From contig WRFN01000011.1 in NCBI GenBank assembly GCA_009778785.1, positions 1 through 64,000 on the forward strand: a stretch of 64,000 nucleotides of DNA. Reading direction: 5' to 3'. Below, one piece after another: positions 1 to 8,492 of the stretch (position 1 is its first letter; each line of letters opens with the position of its first letter). Made by a program: the position numbers and the translations under genes. Under the pieces are notes generated by a model that saw nothing but the letters and a program-made list of their open reading frames with translations, ran no database searches and had not been told where the DNA came from. Origin of the DNA: Betaproteobacteria bacterium. GTDB taxonomy: Bacteria > Pseudomonadota > Gammaproteobacteria > Burkholderiales > Casimicrobiaceae.

Positions 1-1824
1 ATCGACGGTATAGGTAAACGTTGCCGCCGTTGCCGAGGTGAACGTCAACGTCGCCGTTCCCGCTTTGGTTTTGACGACATTGTTGCTGTTGAAAGGCAAA
101 ACTCCCCACGCCGGTCCCGTCAAACGATAAACGTCCAGAGTAACCTTGTCGTTGGCGACCCAGCCATCAGCGCCCTCGAAGATGTACCAGAACGCTTTAC
201 CGGAACTGTCGTAGGTGTACCAGGGAACAAAGATGTAGCGGGAATTGGTGGGAAAGTTCAGAAGAACCGTCAGCCCCCAACCGCTTTCATCCGCTTTCAT
301 CCATTGGCCGGTGTATTGACGGGTGGGGCCGTAGTTGCTAGACGGCGGGGTCGTGGCCGGATCCAGCCATTGTTTGATCGAGTTATAAACCAGTGAAATG
401 CTCGAATAGCAAAAAACGTTATTGCTGGTGATATAGGACCTGCCAACATCAGAACAAGATGCGCCTGCCGCGCCGCTCGACAGCCCGCCTCGTAAATAAT
501 AGGCGCCGTTCGATAAGGTAAACACGCCCGAGCCGCTACTGGCAGATTCAACAAGTCCCTCCGACCAACTGACCAAAGTCAAGTTGGCATTATCGATATT
601 ATTAAAGTAACGGCTAAAAACGGCGTCACAGGTTTTCCCTTCCCCTTTGCCGGCGCTGACTTTTTTGACATCCCTGCTGGGGTGATGAATACCGATCATG
701 GCGCCGCTGGTAAAGCGGTTGGAATCCCATCCGGCAAAGTAAGCGTTCGCCGGCACGCTGTCGTTGAGGCGAAGCAACAAGGTATCTGTGGATATTTGGT
801 TATGCAGGATTTGCGCCCCACCGGTTCGGGTCGTGTAATTCGAGTTTTTCTGGGAACCGCCGCAACTGGAAGCTTCGTCAAACCAAAAGGTGTTGAGGGT
901 GTTCATCAAGGATTGGGCGCTGGCGCCTGCAGAAGAAACCGCACAGTGCGCAGCACTCCAGAAATAGGCGATTTGCGAATTATCGGAGCTGTTCAACAAA
1001 GTTCCCGTGCAACCGTAAGAGTACACAGCATCTGTAACCACAGTTCTGGCGACGGCTTTGGACGCATTCTGAAAACCCGTGCCAAGAGAGCTGAATTTAC
1101 AGGCAACATCAACTTCGCAGGACAGGGATGCCTGAATAACTTGAGCGGTGCTGAGCCCATCTTGCGCCGATGTGAAGATGTGTGACGCGCCGCCTAAACG
1201 AATGTTGACATCGCTCGGACTCACCGACGAAGGCAGGTAGATTTCGATGTTTTGAGTTTCGCCCTCGGTAACCGGCGTCCAATAAACATGACTGTCGCTG
1301 AGCAAGGCTTTGACTTCCTGACCGCTGACCACGCCGATGATTCGGTCCGGCTCGGCGGAACCGGAGAAACGCAACTCGGCGTTGTCGGGCAAGGCGCGAA
1401 TCCGCAAACTGACACGCAATTCCTTGGCTTCGGGGGAAGTGATCGCCCATTGTGCAACGTAGCCGTTGCCATTGCTTTGCCAGTTCAGGGCAGCGGGAGT
1501 GTCGGCGATTTCGGTGTCAGCGTTGCGGTTGACGCCAATTTTGATGGGATAGGCTTGAAGGTAGCCGTTTGCATCCGGCGCATTTTCTTCCTGCAGGGCT
1601 TTCAGCGCCGTTGCGGGCAAGGGCATAAAGGTAACGGCGGTGGCGTTGCTGACGTTCGACGCCGCGCGCCAAGCAACCACGGCTTCGGCTTTGGCCGAAG
1701 TGACCGGCGCGCCTTCAACGCGCAAAACCTCGTCGGAGGAAAACGCCGTTGAAGCGAACAGCGCCAGCGTTGCGCCAAGCAACCCGAGAGCAACAGAAAG
1801 GAGAGAGTGACGAAGAATGTTCAC
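1..1824 (-). CDS. secreted lysyl-endopeptidase-like serine protease (3' end outside window)
   Basis: This gene is missing from the ORF track because it starts with GTG at 1824 and is open to the window edge (about 608 codons visible). It begins with a hydrophobic signal peptide (about residues 5-29). A trypsin-fold (S1) region follows, with the catalytic His in SAAHC (about 293), a likely Asp in STDTLLLRL (about 347) and the likely nucleophile Ser in SASSGSGVF (about 428). Several cysteines could form disulfides. This resembles Achromobacter-type lysyl endopeptidases. After the protease domain comes a segment with the motif ADESGWGLTV and aromatic-rich text, like the GWG-type C-terminal modules of secreted betaproteobacterial and Xanthomonas-group proteins. 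It is probably exported and degrades extracellular protein. The substrate preference is inferred from family resemblance only. Confidence 0.75.
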   Translation of the reverse strand, partial: MNILRHSLLSVALGLLGATLALFASTAFSSDEVLRVEGAPVTSAKAEAVVAWRAASNVSNATAVTFMPLPATALKALQEENAPDANGYLQAYPIKIGVNRNADTEIADTPAALNWQSNGNGYVAQWAITSPEAKELRVSLRIRALPDNAELRFSGSAEPDRIIGVVSGQEVKALLSDSHVYWTPVTEGETQNIEIYLPSSVSPSDVNIRLGGASHIFTSAQDGLSTAQVIQASLSCEVDVACKFSSLGTGFQNASKAVARTVVTDAVYSYGCTGTLLNSSDNSQIAYFWSAAHCAVSSAGASAQSLMNTLNTFWFDEASSCGGSQKNSNYTTRTGGAQILHNQISTDTLLLRLNDSVPANAYFAGWDSNRFTSGAMIGIHHPSRDVKKVSAGKGEGKTCDAVFSRYFNNIDNANLTLVSWSEGLVESASSGSGVFTLSNGAYYLRGGLSSGAAGASCSDVGRSYITSNNVFCYSSISLVYNSIKQWLDPATTPPSSNYGPTRQYTGQWMKADESGWGLTVLLNFPTNSRYIFVPWYTYDSSGKAFWYIFEGADGWVANDKVTLDVYRLTGPAWGVLPFNSNNVVKTKAGTATLTFTSATAATFTYTVD

Positions 1825-1907
1825 GGTAATTTCTTTCTTCCATAGGGACAGCAGGGGGTAGAATTTCAGGATATATGAATCATGGAAGGAAAACAAGCGT
1901 CCAAAAC

Positions 1908-1937
1908 AAAAGCCCCGCTTTTTCAAGCGAGGCTTTT
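1908..1937 (-). terminator. Rho-independent terminator after tRNA-Arg
   Basis: A near-perfect hairpin (AAAAGCCCCGCTT / AAGCGAGGCTTTT, loop TTTC) lies just 3' of the minus-strand tRNA and ends in a T-rich arm. The promoter of the protease gene should lie between this hairpin and position 1824. Confidence 0.8.
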
Positions 1938-1943
1938 GAGAAA

Positions 1944-2020
1944 TGGCGCGCCCGGCAGGATTCGAACCCACGACCCCCTGGTTCGTAGCCAGGTACTCTA
2001 TCCAACTGAGCTACGGGCGC
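1944..2020 (-). tRNA. tRNA-Arg (ACG)
   Basis: A full cloverleaf of 77 nt including encoded CCA. The acceptor arm is GCGCCCG/CGGGCGC, the D arm is AGCTCAGTTGGAT, the anticodon loop CTACGAA gives ACG, and the T loop is TTCGAAT. The A34 of this tRNA is normally edited to inosine to read CGN codons. Confidence 0.97.
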
Positions 2021-2123
2021 AAGGCGCGCATTATAGCAAATCCGGCGGGTAAGCGGGCGATTTTCGACAGGCATATCTCGACAGGATATTTTCGCGGGAA
2101 TGGCTACCAATGAGGCGCTAGCC

Positions 2124-3353
2124 TCACGGCGTCGCCTTCCCTTTTCCCTGTTCCCGCACTTCTTGTGCTTCGCGCGACATCGGGAACCAGCCCTTCTCGG
2201 AATCGGCGCCGGTCACGGCCATGATGAGTCGAAGGGTGGCGAACGCCAGCGATGACAGCAGCCGCGTCATCAGCGTGCGTTGTTGCCACTGCGCCGCCAG
2301 CACCGGTTGCGCGCCGTCGTCGATCAGTTTCAACAGCGCGCCGCGCAGTTGCTCGGCGAACGCTTGATTGTTGACGACGAGGTTGGCTTCGCGCGCCATC
2401 AAAAAAGAATACGGGTCGATGTTCGATGAACCGATAGTGGCGAAATCATCGTCGATCACAGCAACTTTGGCGTGCAGGAACGAACGATGGTATTCCTGAA
2501 TTTCGATACCGGCGTTGAGCCATCTTTCGTAGAGCGTGCGCACCGCGTAGTGCATGAGTTTGTATTCGACGCGCCTTTGCAAGAGCAGCGTAACTTTGAC
2601 GCCGCGGCGAGCAGCGGCGATCAGCGCTTTTTGAAAACGCCAGCCCGGAAAGAAATAAGCGCAGGCGATGATCGCTTCGCGGCGAGCGCGTCCCAGCGCC
2701 GCCAAATAAGCGCGCTCGATGGCGTGGCGATGATTCAGGTTGTCGCGGACGACGAGTTTCGCCCGAATCGTGCCGACGGGTTCGGTGACAGCGGGAAGAT
2801 CATCGTCTTCTTCGAGACTGATGTCGTGCAGTTGGGACAACTCCACCAGCGCGCGAACGCGGCGCATGGTTTGCACGATGTCCGCCAGAATCGGCCCTTC
2901 GACGCGCACGGCAAAGTCGATGCGCGGGGGGGTGTGGCCGGGCGTGTTCATGTCGTCGATGATGTTGATGCCGCCGATGAAGGCCACCTTGCCGTCGATG
3001 TGACAAAGTTTGCGATGCAAGCGGCGCAAACGGCGAAAACGAAACGGCTGGCGCTCCACTTCCGGGCGATAAAGCAGCAAGTCCACCCCGGCGGAAGTTA
3101 ATTCGCGCTCTAGCGTTTTTGACAAATAAAGTCGCGCCCCCCAACCGTCGATCAGCACGCGCACATCGACGCCGCGCCGCACGGCGCGAATCAGCGCCTC
3201 GGCAACAGCGCGACCGCTGGCATCGTCGGCAAAGAGATACGTTTCGAGCCAGATTTCGTGTTGGGCGGCGTCAAAAGCGTCGATCAGCGCCGGAAAAAAA
3301 TCGCCGCCGCCGCGCAACAAATGAACTGAATGTCCGGTCGCGAGATTTTGCAT
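2124..3353 (-). CDS. clsB: cardiolipin synthase B-type phospholipase D enzyme
   Basis: This 409-residue protein has two HKD phospholipase D motifs: HRKLCHID (H113, K115, D120) and HAKVAVID (H294, K296, D301) followed by GSSN. The length and motif spacing fit E. coli ClsB (YbhO), which makes cardiolipin at the inner membrane by transesterification of phospholipids. The ORF track starts at 3563, but ATG 3353 is better: it follows the stop of the upstream gene by one base and the protein then aligns in length with the family. The gene pair EEP (ybhP-like) then clsB matches the E. coli ybhP-ybhO order, so the two are probably one operon. Confidence 0.9.
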   Translation of the reverse strand: MQNLATGHSVHLLRGGGDFFPALIDAFDAAQHEIWLETYLFADDASGRAVAEALIRAVRRGVDVRVLIDGWGARLYLSKTLERELTSAGVDLLLYRPEVERQPFRFRRLRRLHRKLCHIDGKVAFIGGINIIDDMNTPGHTPPRIDFAVRVEGPILADIVQTMRRVRALVELSQLHDISLEEDDDLPAVTEPVGTIRAKLVVRDNLNHRHAIERAYLAALGRARREAIIACAYFFPGWRFQKALIAAARRGVKVTLLLQRRVEYKLMHYAVRTLYERWLNAGIEIQEYHRSFLHAKVAVIDDDFATIGSSNIDPYSFLMAREANLVVNNQAFAEQLRGALLKLIDDGAQPVLAAQWQQRTLMTRLLSSLAFATLRLIMAVTGADSEKGWFPMSREAQEVREQGKGKATP

Positions 3354-3354
3354 G

Positions 3355-4116
3355 TCAGCGGTGCGATGAAAGAAAGCGCGGAAGAACTTCCAGTTCCGCC
3401 GATAACGCTGCGTGATCTGACGCGCGCAACGCTCGTTGCGTGTAATGAATGCGGGCATCGCGAACATCGAGGCCGCGCACGTAGATGCGATCCAGCGGCA
3501 GAACGGGCAGAAACGAAGGAAAGGTTCGCGCCGGTTTTCCTTGCAAAGTAGCGAAAACGTCAATAGCGCGCAACGCTTCGCAGAGATAGCGATGGCCTTT
3601 GCGGTGCCAGTCGTTGAAATCGCCGGCGATCAACAGCGGCTCATCGGGCGGAATCAACGCTTCAACCCGCGCCACCATCGCCGCCAGTTGCCGCCGCCGC
3701 CAATGTTCAAAAAGGCCGAGATGAACGTTGAGGCAATGCAGACGCGGCATCGTTTTCCCGGCGTTGAGCACGCAATGCAGAAGACCGCGCCGTTCGAGCC
3801 AGTGCGCCGAGATGTCTTCGTTTTCCTGATAAATGATCGGGTAACGCGACAACAGCGCGTTACCGTGATGGCCGTGTTGCGCTTCGACGTTTTTACCGTA
3901 AGCGGTGAACCAGTACGAATCCGCGAGAAATTCGTGTTGCGGCAAATGAAGGGAACGTGAGCCAGAAGCCTCCGGTTGGGTGCCGCACACTTCCTGCAAG
4001 AAAACCACGTCGGCGTCGAGCGCGCGCAAGTGATCGCTCAACTCCGGCATCTTGGAACGGCGACGCAATTGCGAAACGCCTTTGTGAATGTTGTAGGTTG
4101 CGACAGAAAGGCGCAT
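3355..4116 (-). CDS. endonuclease/exonuclease/phosphatase family protein, YbhP-like
   Basis: A 253-residue protein of the EEP superfamily. It opens with the family signature TYNIHKG, has a Glu in FLQEV, GDFNDWH in the middle and SDHAAL near the C-terminus, which together form the metal-dependent phosphodiesterase site. No signal peptide is visible. In E. coli the homologous gene ybhP sits beside clsB, and the same pairing here suggests a role in phospholipid or phosphodiester turnover, although the substrate is unknown. Only one base separates its stop codon from the clsB start, so the genes are likely translationally coupled. Confidence 0.85.
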   Translation of the reverse strand: MRLSVATYNIHKGVSQLRRRSKMPELSDHLRALDADVVFLQEVCGTQPEASGSRSLHLPQHEFLADSYWFTAYGKNVEAQHGHHGNALLSRYPIIYQENEDISAHWLERRGLLHCVLNAGKTMPRLHCLNVHLGLFEHWRRRQLAAMVARVEALIPPDEPLLIAGDFNDWHRKGHRYLCEALRAIDVFATLQGKPARTFPSFLPVLPLDRIYVRGLDVRDARIHYTQRALRASDHAALSAELEVLPRFLSSHR

Positions 4117-4239
4117 GGCAATCGGTTAAGACAAAAACTTTCCAATAAGACAGTATCGCGCCAATCACGCCACGACGCAATGAATGCCATGACGTTCGCC
4201 GCGCGGGCAAAGTAACAAATGATCCGAAGGCGATATTTT

Positions 4240-5160
4240 TCAATCCTCTTTGTTGAGCAACTTGCGAGCGGCAGCCAGAATTTTCTTTTGCTCTTTGGGG
4301 TTTTTGGGGCGCTTGAGTCGAAGCGATTCCAGCGCGTCGATAATCGTCACGGCGACAATGGCACGGGTAAACCATTTGTTGTCGGCGGGAACGATGTACC
4401 AGGGCGCCCACGGTTGCGCCGTCGCCCGAATCGTTTCTTCATACGCAGCCATGTATTGCTCCCACCGCGCGCGCTCCTGAATGTCGCTCTCGGAAAATTT
4501 CCAGTTTTTGCTTTTTTCGTTGATGCGTTCCAGCAAACGCTTCTTCTGTTCCTCTTTCGACAGATGCAGATAAAACTTGAGAACGAGCACGCCGTTGCGT
4601 GTTAAATGGCGCTCGAACGCGTTGATGTCCTCATAGCGTTCCGACCAGATTTTTTTCGTCACCAGCGAAGGCGGCAAATTCCGCGCCTGCAAAAACTGGG
4701 GGTGAATGCGCGGCGCCAACACGTCCTCGTAATGCGAGCGATTGAAAATCCCGATCATTCCCGCTTCGGGAACACGCTGCGCGCAACGCCACAAAAAAGT
4801 GTGCAACAACTCGGCGCCCGTCGGAACTTTGAACGACGTAACTTCGCAGCCTTGCGGGTTGATGCCGGACATCACATGCTTGATGGTGCCGTCTTTGCCC
4901 GCCGCATCCATCGCCTGCAAAACGATCAGCACCGACCAGCGTTTCTGCGCGTACAATTTTTCCTGCAACGTCGCCAACTGGGCATTGGCGAAATCGAGAA
5001 ACGTTTTCGCTTGCCACTGAATTTCTATGACGCTTTTGGCGGCGCCGCCGGTATCGCCGGGTGAAATCTGGTTGAGCCGAAACGTCCGGCCTTGTTCGAT
5101 GCGGTAGGCGCGCGAAACCCGTCGGGCGGCATCCATGATTTTTTCAAGAGGCGGCGACAT
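4240..5160 (-). CDS. ppk2: polyphosphate kinase 2 family protein
   Basis: A 306-residue PPK2-type nucleotide kinase. A Walker A-like loop DAAGKDG sits at residues 85-91, the Walker B/lid region contains NRSHYEDVL, and basic arginines typical of the family follow. PPK2 enzymes move phosphate between polyphosphate and nucleoside mono- or diphosphates in the cytoplasm. The single-domain form seen here could be a class I (NDP) or class III enzyme; I cannot tell which from sequence alone. A strong Shine-Dalgarno sequence (AAGGAGG) precedes ATG 5160. It stands alone, divergent from the next operon. Confidence 0.9.
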   Translation of the reverse strand: MSPPLEKIMDAARRVSRAYRIEQGRTFRLNQISPGDTGGAAKSVIEIQWQAKTFLDFANAQLATLQEKLYAQKRWSVLIVLQAMDAAGKDGTIKHVMSGINPQGCEVTSFKVPTGAELLHTFLWRCAQRVPEAGMIGIFNRSHYEDVLAPRIHPQFLQARNLPPSLVTKKIWSERYEDINAFERHLTRNGVLVLKFYLHLSKEEQKKRLLERINEKSKNWKFSESDIQERARWEQYMAAYEETIRATAQPWAPWYIVPADNKWFTRAIVAVTIIDALESLRLKRPKNPKEQKKILAAARKLLNKED

Positions 5161-5264
5161 GAGATTTCCTCCTTTAAACGTTGAAACGAGGTGACTTGTT
5201 CAGAACACCCTCAACAGCGTATCATAAGAAGCACCGATTTGTCGTAAGCGTAAGGAGAGGATTC

Positions 5265-5525
5265 ATGAAAATTCTGAGTATCAGCGCTTGTTCCGACTGG
5301 TTTTTTTGCGGCAAAGGCGCTCGCAATGAAGACCTCGTCATCAAGGTCGCGGCTTGGGGCGTTCGAGAGAGCGGCGAAGTGGTGGGGCTGATCGCCGCCG
5401 CCAACGCCGTGACCGGCGACCATGTGCCGCGCCTCGCCGAGCCGCCCGCCGATGCCAAGGGCGTTTATCTGCCGGAAGAAAAACTGACGCACGCGCAAAA
5501 AGTCAAAGCGGGACTTCGGTTATAA
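5265..5525 (+). CDS. small hypothetical protein
   Basis: An 86-residue protein I do not recognise. The ORF track starts at 5181, but ATG 5265 is preceded by AAGGAGAGG at ideal spacing, so it is the likely start. The product is soluble, without a signal peptide or membrane segment. It has a Cys/Trp-rich start (ACSDWFFCGKG) and a C-terminal EEKLTHAQKVKAG stretch. It ends four bases before the exonuclease gene, so the two form an operon and may act together. Confidence 0.65.
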   Translation: MKILSISACSDWFFCGKGARNEDLVIKVAAWGVRESGEVVGLIAAANAVTGDHVPRLAEPPADAKGVYLPEEKLTHAQKVKAGLRL

Positions 5526-5529
5526 CGCG

Positions 5530-6303
5530 ATGACGCCGATTCTCGTTTTCGACATCGAAAGCATTCCCGATGTTGCCGGAATGCGCCGAGTTCACCGCTT
5601 GCCGCCTGAACTCACCGACCAGGATGTGCTCGATTGGTATGGACAACAGCGTCGCGCCGCCACCGGCAGCGATTTCGCCCATCTTTATTTTCAGAAAATC
5701 GTCGCGATTGCCTGCGTGTTGCGCAACGACAAGGGTTTGCAAATCTGGTCGCTCGGTCAACCCGACGACGGCGAAGACGTTTTGATTCGCCGCTTCTTCG
5801 AGGGCATCGAACGCTTCGTGCCGCAACTCGTTTCGTGGAACGGCGGCGGCTTCGATCTGCCGGTGCTGCATTATCGGGCGATGCTGCACGGCGTCACGGC
5901 GGCGCGCTACTGGGAATGGGGTGACGACGACCGCGATTTCAAGTACAACAATTACCTCAACCGTTATCACACCCGTCACATCGACTTGATGGACGTGCTG
6001 GCGCAATACCAGCCGCGCGCCAACGCCGGACTCGACGCGATGGCGCGCTTGTGCGGCTTCCCCGGCAAACTGTTGATGGACGGCGGTGATGTCGGCAAAG
6101 CTGTCGCCGAAGGAAAAATCAGCGAAGTTCGCAACTACTGCGAATGCGACACACTGAACACCTATCTGCTCTTTCAACGCTTTCAGTTGATGCGCGGCGT
6201 GTTGACCGCATCAACCTACGAAGACGAAATGGCGCTGGTGCGCGAGCGCCTGCAAACCGACGACGCCGAACATTGGCGCGAGTTTTTGAGGGAGTGGGGA
6301 TAG
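5530..6303 (+). CDS. predicted 3'-5' exonuclease related to the PolB proofreading domain
   Basis: A 257-residue DEDD-type nuclease. Exo I is FDIES (D8, E10), Exo II is in SWNGGGFDLP, and Exo III is in YCECDTLNTY near residue 207. This pattern fits the stand-alone PolB-like exonuclease family (COG3298/PF10108), which carries no polymerase domain. The expected reaction is hydrolysis of single-stranded DNA ends with two metal ions in the cytoplasm. It follows the small ORF with only a four-base gap. The biological role of this family is poorly known. Confidence 0.85.
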   Translation: MTPILVFDIESIPDVAGMRRVHRLPPELTDQDVLDWYGQQRRAATGSDFAHLYFQKIVAIACVLRNDKGLQIWSLGQPDDGEDVLIRRFFEGIERFVPQLVSWNGGGFDLPVLHYRAMLHGVTAARYWEWGDDDRDFKYNNYLNRYHTRHIDLMDVLAQYQPRANAGLDAMARLCGFPGKLLMDGGDVGKAVAEGKISEVRNYCECDTLNTYLLFQRFQLMRGVLTASTYEDEMALVRERLQTDDAEHWREFLREWG

Positions 6304-6403
6304 CAGGGATCGGTGCAGGAGCGGAAACTTGTCGTCCAGAAGGGACAATTATCTCGGCGCGCTTATCGTCCATTTGTGGTGGGAGTTCCGCTACAGATTT
6401 CGC

Positions 6404-7018
6404 TCAATTCCGATGTTTCGCCCATTGGGCGTGGATCGCTTCGGTGATGGACAACGCGCGCGAACCGGCGCGCAAGGTGAAGGGCGTGTCCGCTTGTAGC
6501 GTGCCGAGTTGCTCCACCGCCAGATAGAAGCCGCAGTACGCTTCGCGCACCATTAGCCGAGACGCTTCGGCAAAACCCATGATGGCGTTGAATTTGTAGC
6601 ACGGTTGGCGTGGCGCGGTGACGCGCAACACACAAGCGGAGTTTTCCCAGTGCAGCGTGTCGCCAACCCACACGTCGCGCTCCGAAATGCCTTCGATGGT
6701 CAGGTTTTCGCCCATGAAACCGGGCGGCAATTCGTTCGCGGCTTCGGCTTCATTCAATAGCGGCACACCGTGCGCGCGTCGTTGTGCGCACCAGTACGGC
6801 CTGTGTTCGACAGGGTAGGCATAGACGGCTTTTTGCAGTCCACCGTGTGCGCTCAAGTTCGCTTGCTCATCGCCTGCCAAGCCCAACGCGCCCACGGTTA
6901 TCGCGCCTTGCAGCGGACGTTTGACGATGCCCGAAAGTACGGTGCGTCCGGCAGCGACCAACGGTTGGGCGCTGCCGACGCAGATGTGGCGCAAGTGACC
7001 GTGAAGTTCAAGATTCAT
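6404..7018 (-). CDS. MOSC domain protein, YiiM-like
   Basis: A 204-residue MOSC protein. It shows the family features GDEQAN, HGGLQKAVYAYP and GFMGENLTIEG, and a conserved Cys in APRQPCYKF. YiiM-type MOSC proteins reduce N-hydroxylated bases such as 6-hydroxylaminopurine using molybdenum cofactor bound to the conserved Cys. This is family knowledge; the substrate here is not shown. The gene lies where many betaproteobacteria carry pdxA downstream of surA, which is notable given the pdxST pair elsewhere in this window. Confidence 0.85.
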   Translation of the reverse strand: MNLELHGHLRHICVGSAQPLVAAGRTVLSGIVKRPLQGAITVGALGLAGDEQANLSAHGGLQKAVYAYPVEHRPYWCAQRRAHGVPLLNEAEAANELPPGFMGENLTIEGISERDVWVGDTLHWENSACVLRVTAPRQPCYKFNAIMGFAEASRLMVREAYCGFYLAVEQLGTLQADTPFTLRAGSRALSITEAIHAQWAKHRN

Positions 7019-7089
7019 TCAGTAACGGCAGAATAGTAGCGCGAAGACAAGGGGTGGGCACAGCGCTTTGCGCCTTGCCCACCTTACCA

Positions 7090-8484
7090 TTATTTCTCGC
7101 TGGTTTTGTATTCGACGTAAGCGCGATCGCGCGTTTGCATGAGAAAGTCTTCAAACGCTTCATCGCTCTTGCGTTGCCGCAGCGCTTGCCGCGCTTGCTC
7201 GTGCTGGTTTTCTTTAGTGATATCTTGCTGACGTCGCTCGATCACTTCGATCAGATGCCAACCGAACGGCGTGCGAATGGGCACAGAAACTTTTCCCGGT
7301 TGCAGCGCTTTCATTGCGCGCTCGAAATCGGGCACGGTGTCGCCGGGGTTGAGCCAACCCAAATCGCCGCCGCGTGAACTGGAAGCGTCTTCGGACATCA
7401 GCCGCGCCACGGTTTCAAAAGATTCGCCGTCTTCGATGCGCTGTTGGGCGCGCTCGATTTTTTGTCGGGCGTCGTCTTCGGAAGTGGTTTCGGAAACACG
7501 CGCCAGAATGTGGCGGGCGTGGGTTTGCTCGACCACTTTCGGTTCATTGCGGCTGCGCGAGTCGTTCAGTTTCAGAATGTGAAAACCGGCCGGACTGCGC
7601 AGAATGTCTGAAACTTGATCTTTCTTCATGGTGCGCACGGCGTCGGCGAACAGAGTCGGCAAACGCGCCAGTGTTCGCCAGTCGAGCATGCCGCCGGCCA
7701 GCGCGTCAGAAGCGTCCGACATGGCAGCGGCGGTTTGCGCGAAGTCGGCGCCGTCGCGCAATTTTTTGAGGATGTCTTCGGCGCGAGCGTGGCGTGTTTC
7801 GATAACATCGGGTGTGGCCTGACCGGGAAGACTGACGAGAATGTGCGAAATCAGGTATTCGTTTTCGCCGCCGGCTTGGGTTTCAATCAGCTTGAGATAA
7901 GCGTCCACTTCGGCATCGGTCACGACGATGTGGCTGTCCACTTCGCGGTCGCGCAGACGCTGCATGGAGATTTGTCGCCGCAATTCTTCGCGGTAAAACG
8001 GAAACGGGATGTTCTCCTTCGCCAACTCGGCTTTCAATTCGTCAAGCGTCATTTTGTTTTCTTGCGCGACGCTGTTGATGGCGCGATCGATCATCGTGTC
8101 GTCAACGCGAACGCCGGTTTCTTTGGCGTATTGCATTACCGCTTTTTCAGTGATCAGACGTTCGATGATTTGATGTTCGAGTTCGCTGTCGGGCGGCGGC
8201 GTGACGTTGGCGGCTTTCATCCGTTTCAGAATGGTGTTTTTTTGCGTGTCAATGTCGTACTGCGTGATGGCTTCGTCGTTGACGATTAAAACGAGGCGGT
8301 CGAGCATTTCCGGTTTTGTTGCGCTTGGGGTTTTGGGCGCGGGCGTCGGCTTTTGTTCCGTCGATGCTGGCGTCGCTTGTGTTGGCTCTGTCTGCGCGAC
8401 GGCGAGGCCGTCGAACAACAGCGCGCTCGTCAAAGCCGCCGAGGCAACGAGCAAGTAAGAAAGAAACGTGCGGTAAGGTTTCAT
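7090..8484 (-). CDS. surA: periplasmic chaperone / peptidyl-prolyl isomerase SurA
   Basis: A 464-residue protein with a signal peptide (first about 30 residues), a SurA N-terminal chaperone domain and two parvulin domains (roughly residues 195-300 and 310-410; see ISHILVS and THARHILARVS). SurA escorts unfolded outer-membrane proteins, including LptD, across the periplasm. The track starts at a TTG at 8496 that overlaps the end of lptD. ATG 8484 is chosen because GAGG lies six bases upstream. The gene follows lptD in the classic order. Confidence 0.93.
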   Translation of the reverse strand: MKPYRTFLSYLLVASAALTSALLFDGLAVAQTEPTQATPASTEQKPTPAPKTPSATKPEMLDRLVLIVNDEAITQYDIDTQKNTILKRMKAANVTPPPDSELEHQIIERLITEKAVMQYAKETGVRVDDTMIDRAINSVAQENKMTLDELKAELAKENIPFPFYREELRRQISMQRLRDREVDSHIVVTDAEVDAYLKLIETQAGGENEYLISHILVSLPGQATPDVIETRHARAEDILKKLRDGADFAQTAAAMSDASDALAGGMLDWRTLARLPTLFADAVRTMKKDQVSDILRSPAGFHILKLNDSRSRNEPKVVEQTHARHILARVSETTSEDDARQKIERAQQRIEDGESFETVARLMSEDASSSRGGDLGWLNPGDTVPDFERAMKALQPGKVSVPIRTPFGWHLIEVIERRQQDITKENQHEQARQALRQRKSDEAFEDFLMQTRDRAYVEYKTSEK

Positions 8485-8492
8485 AGCGAGCC

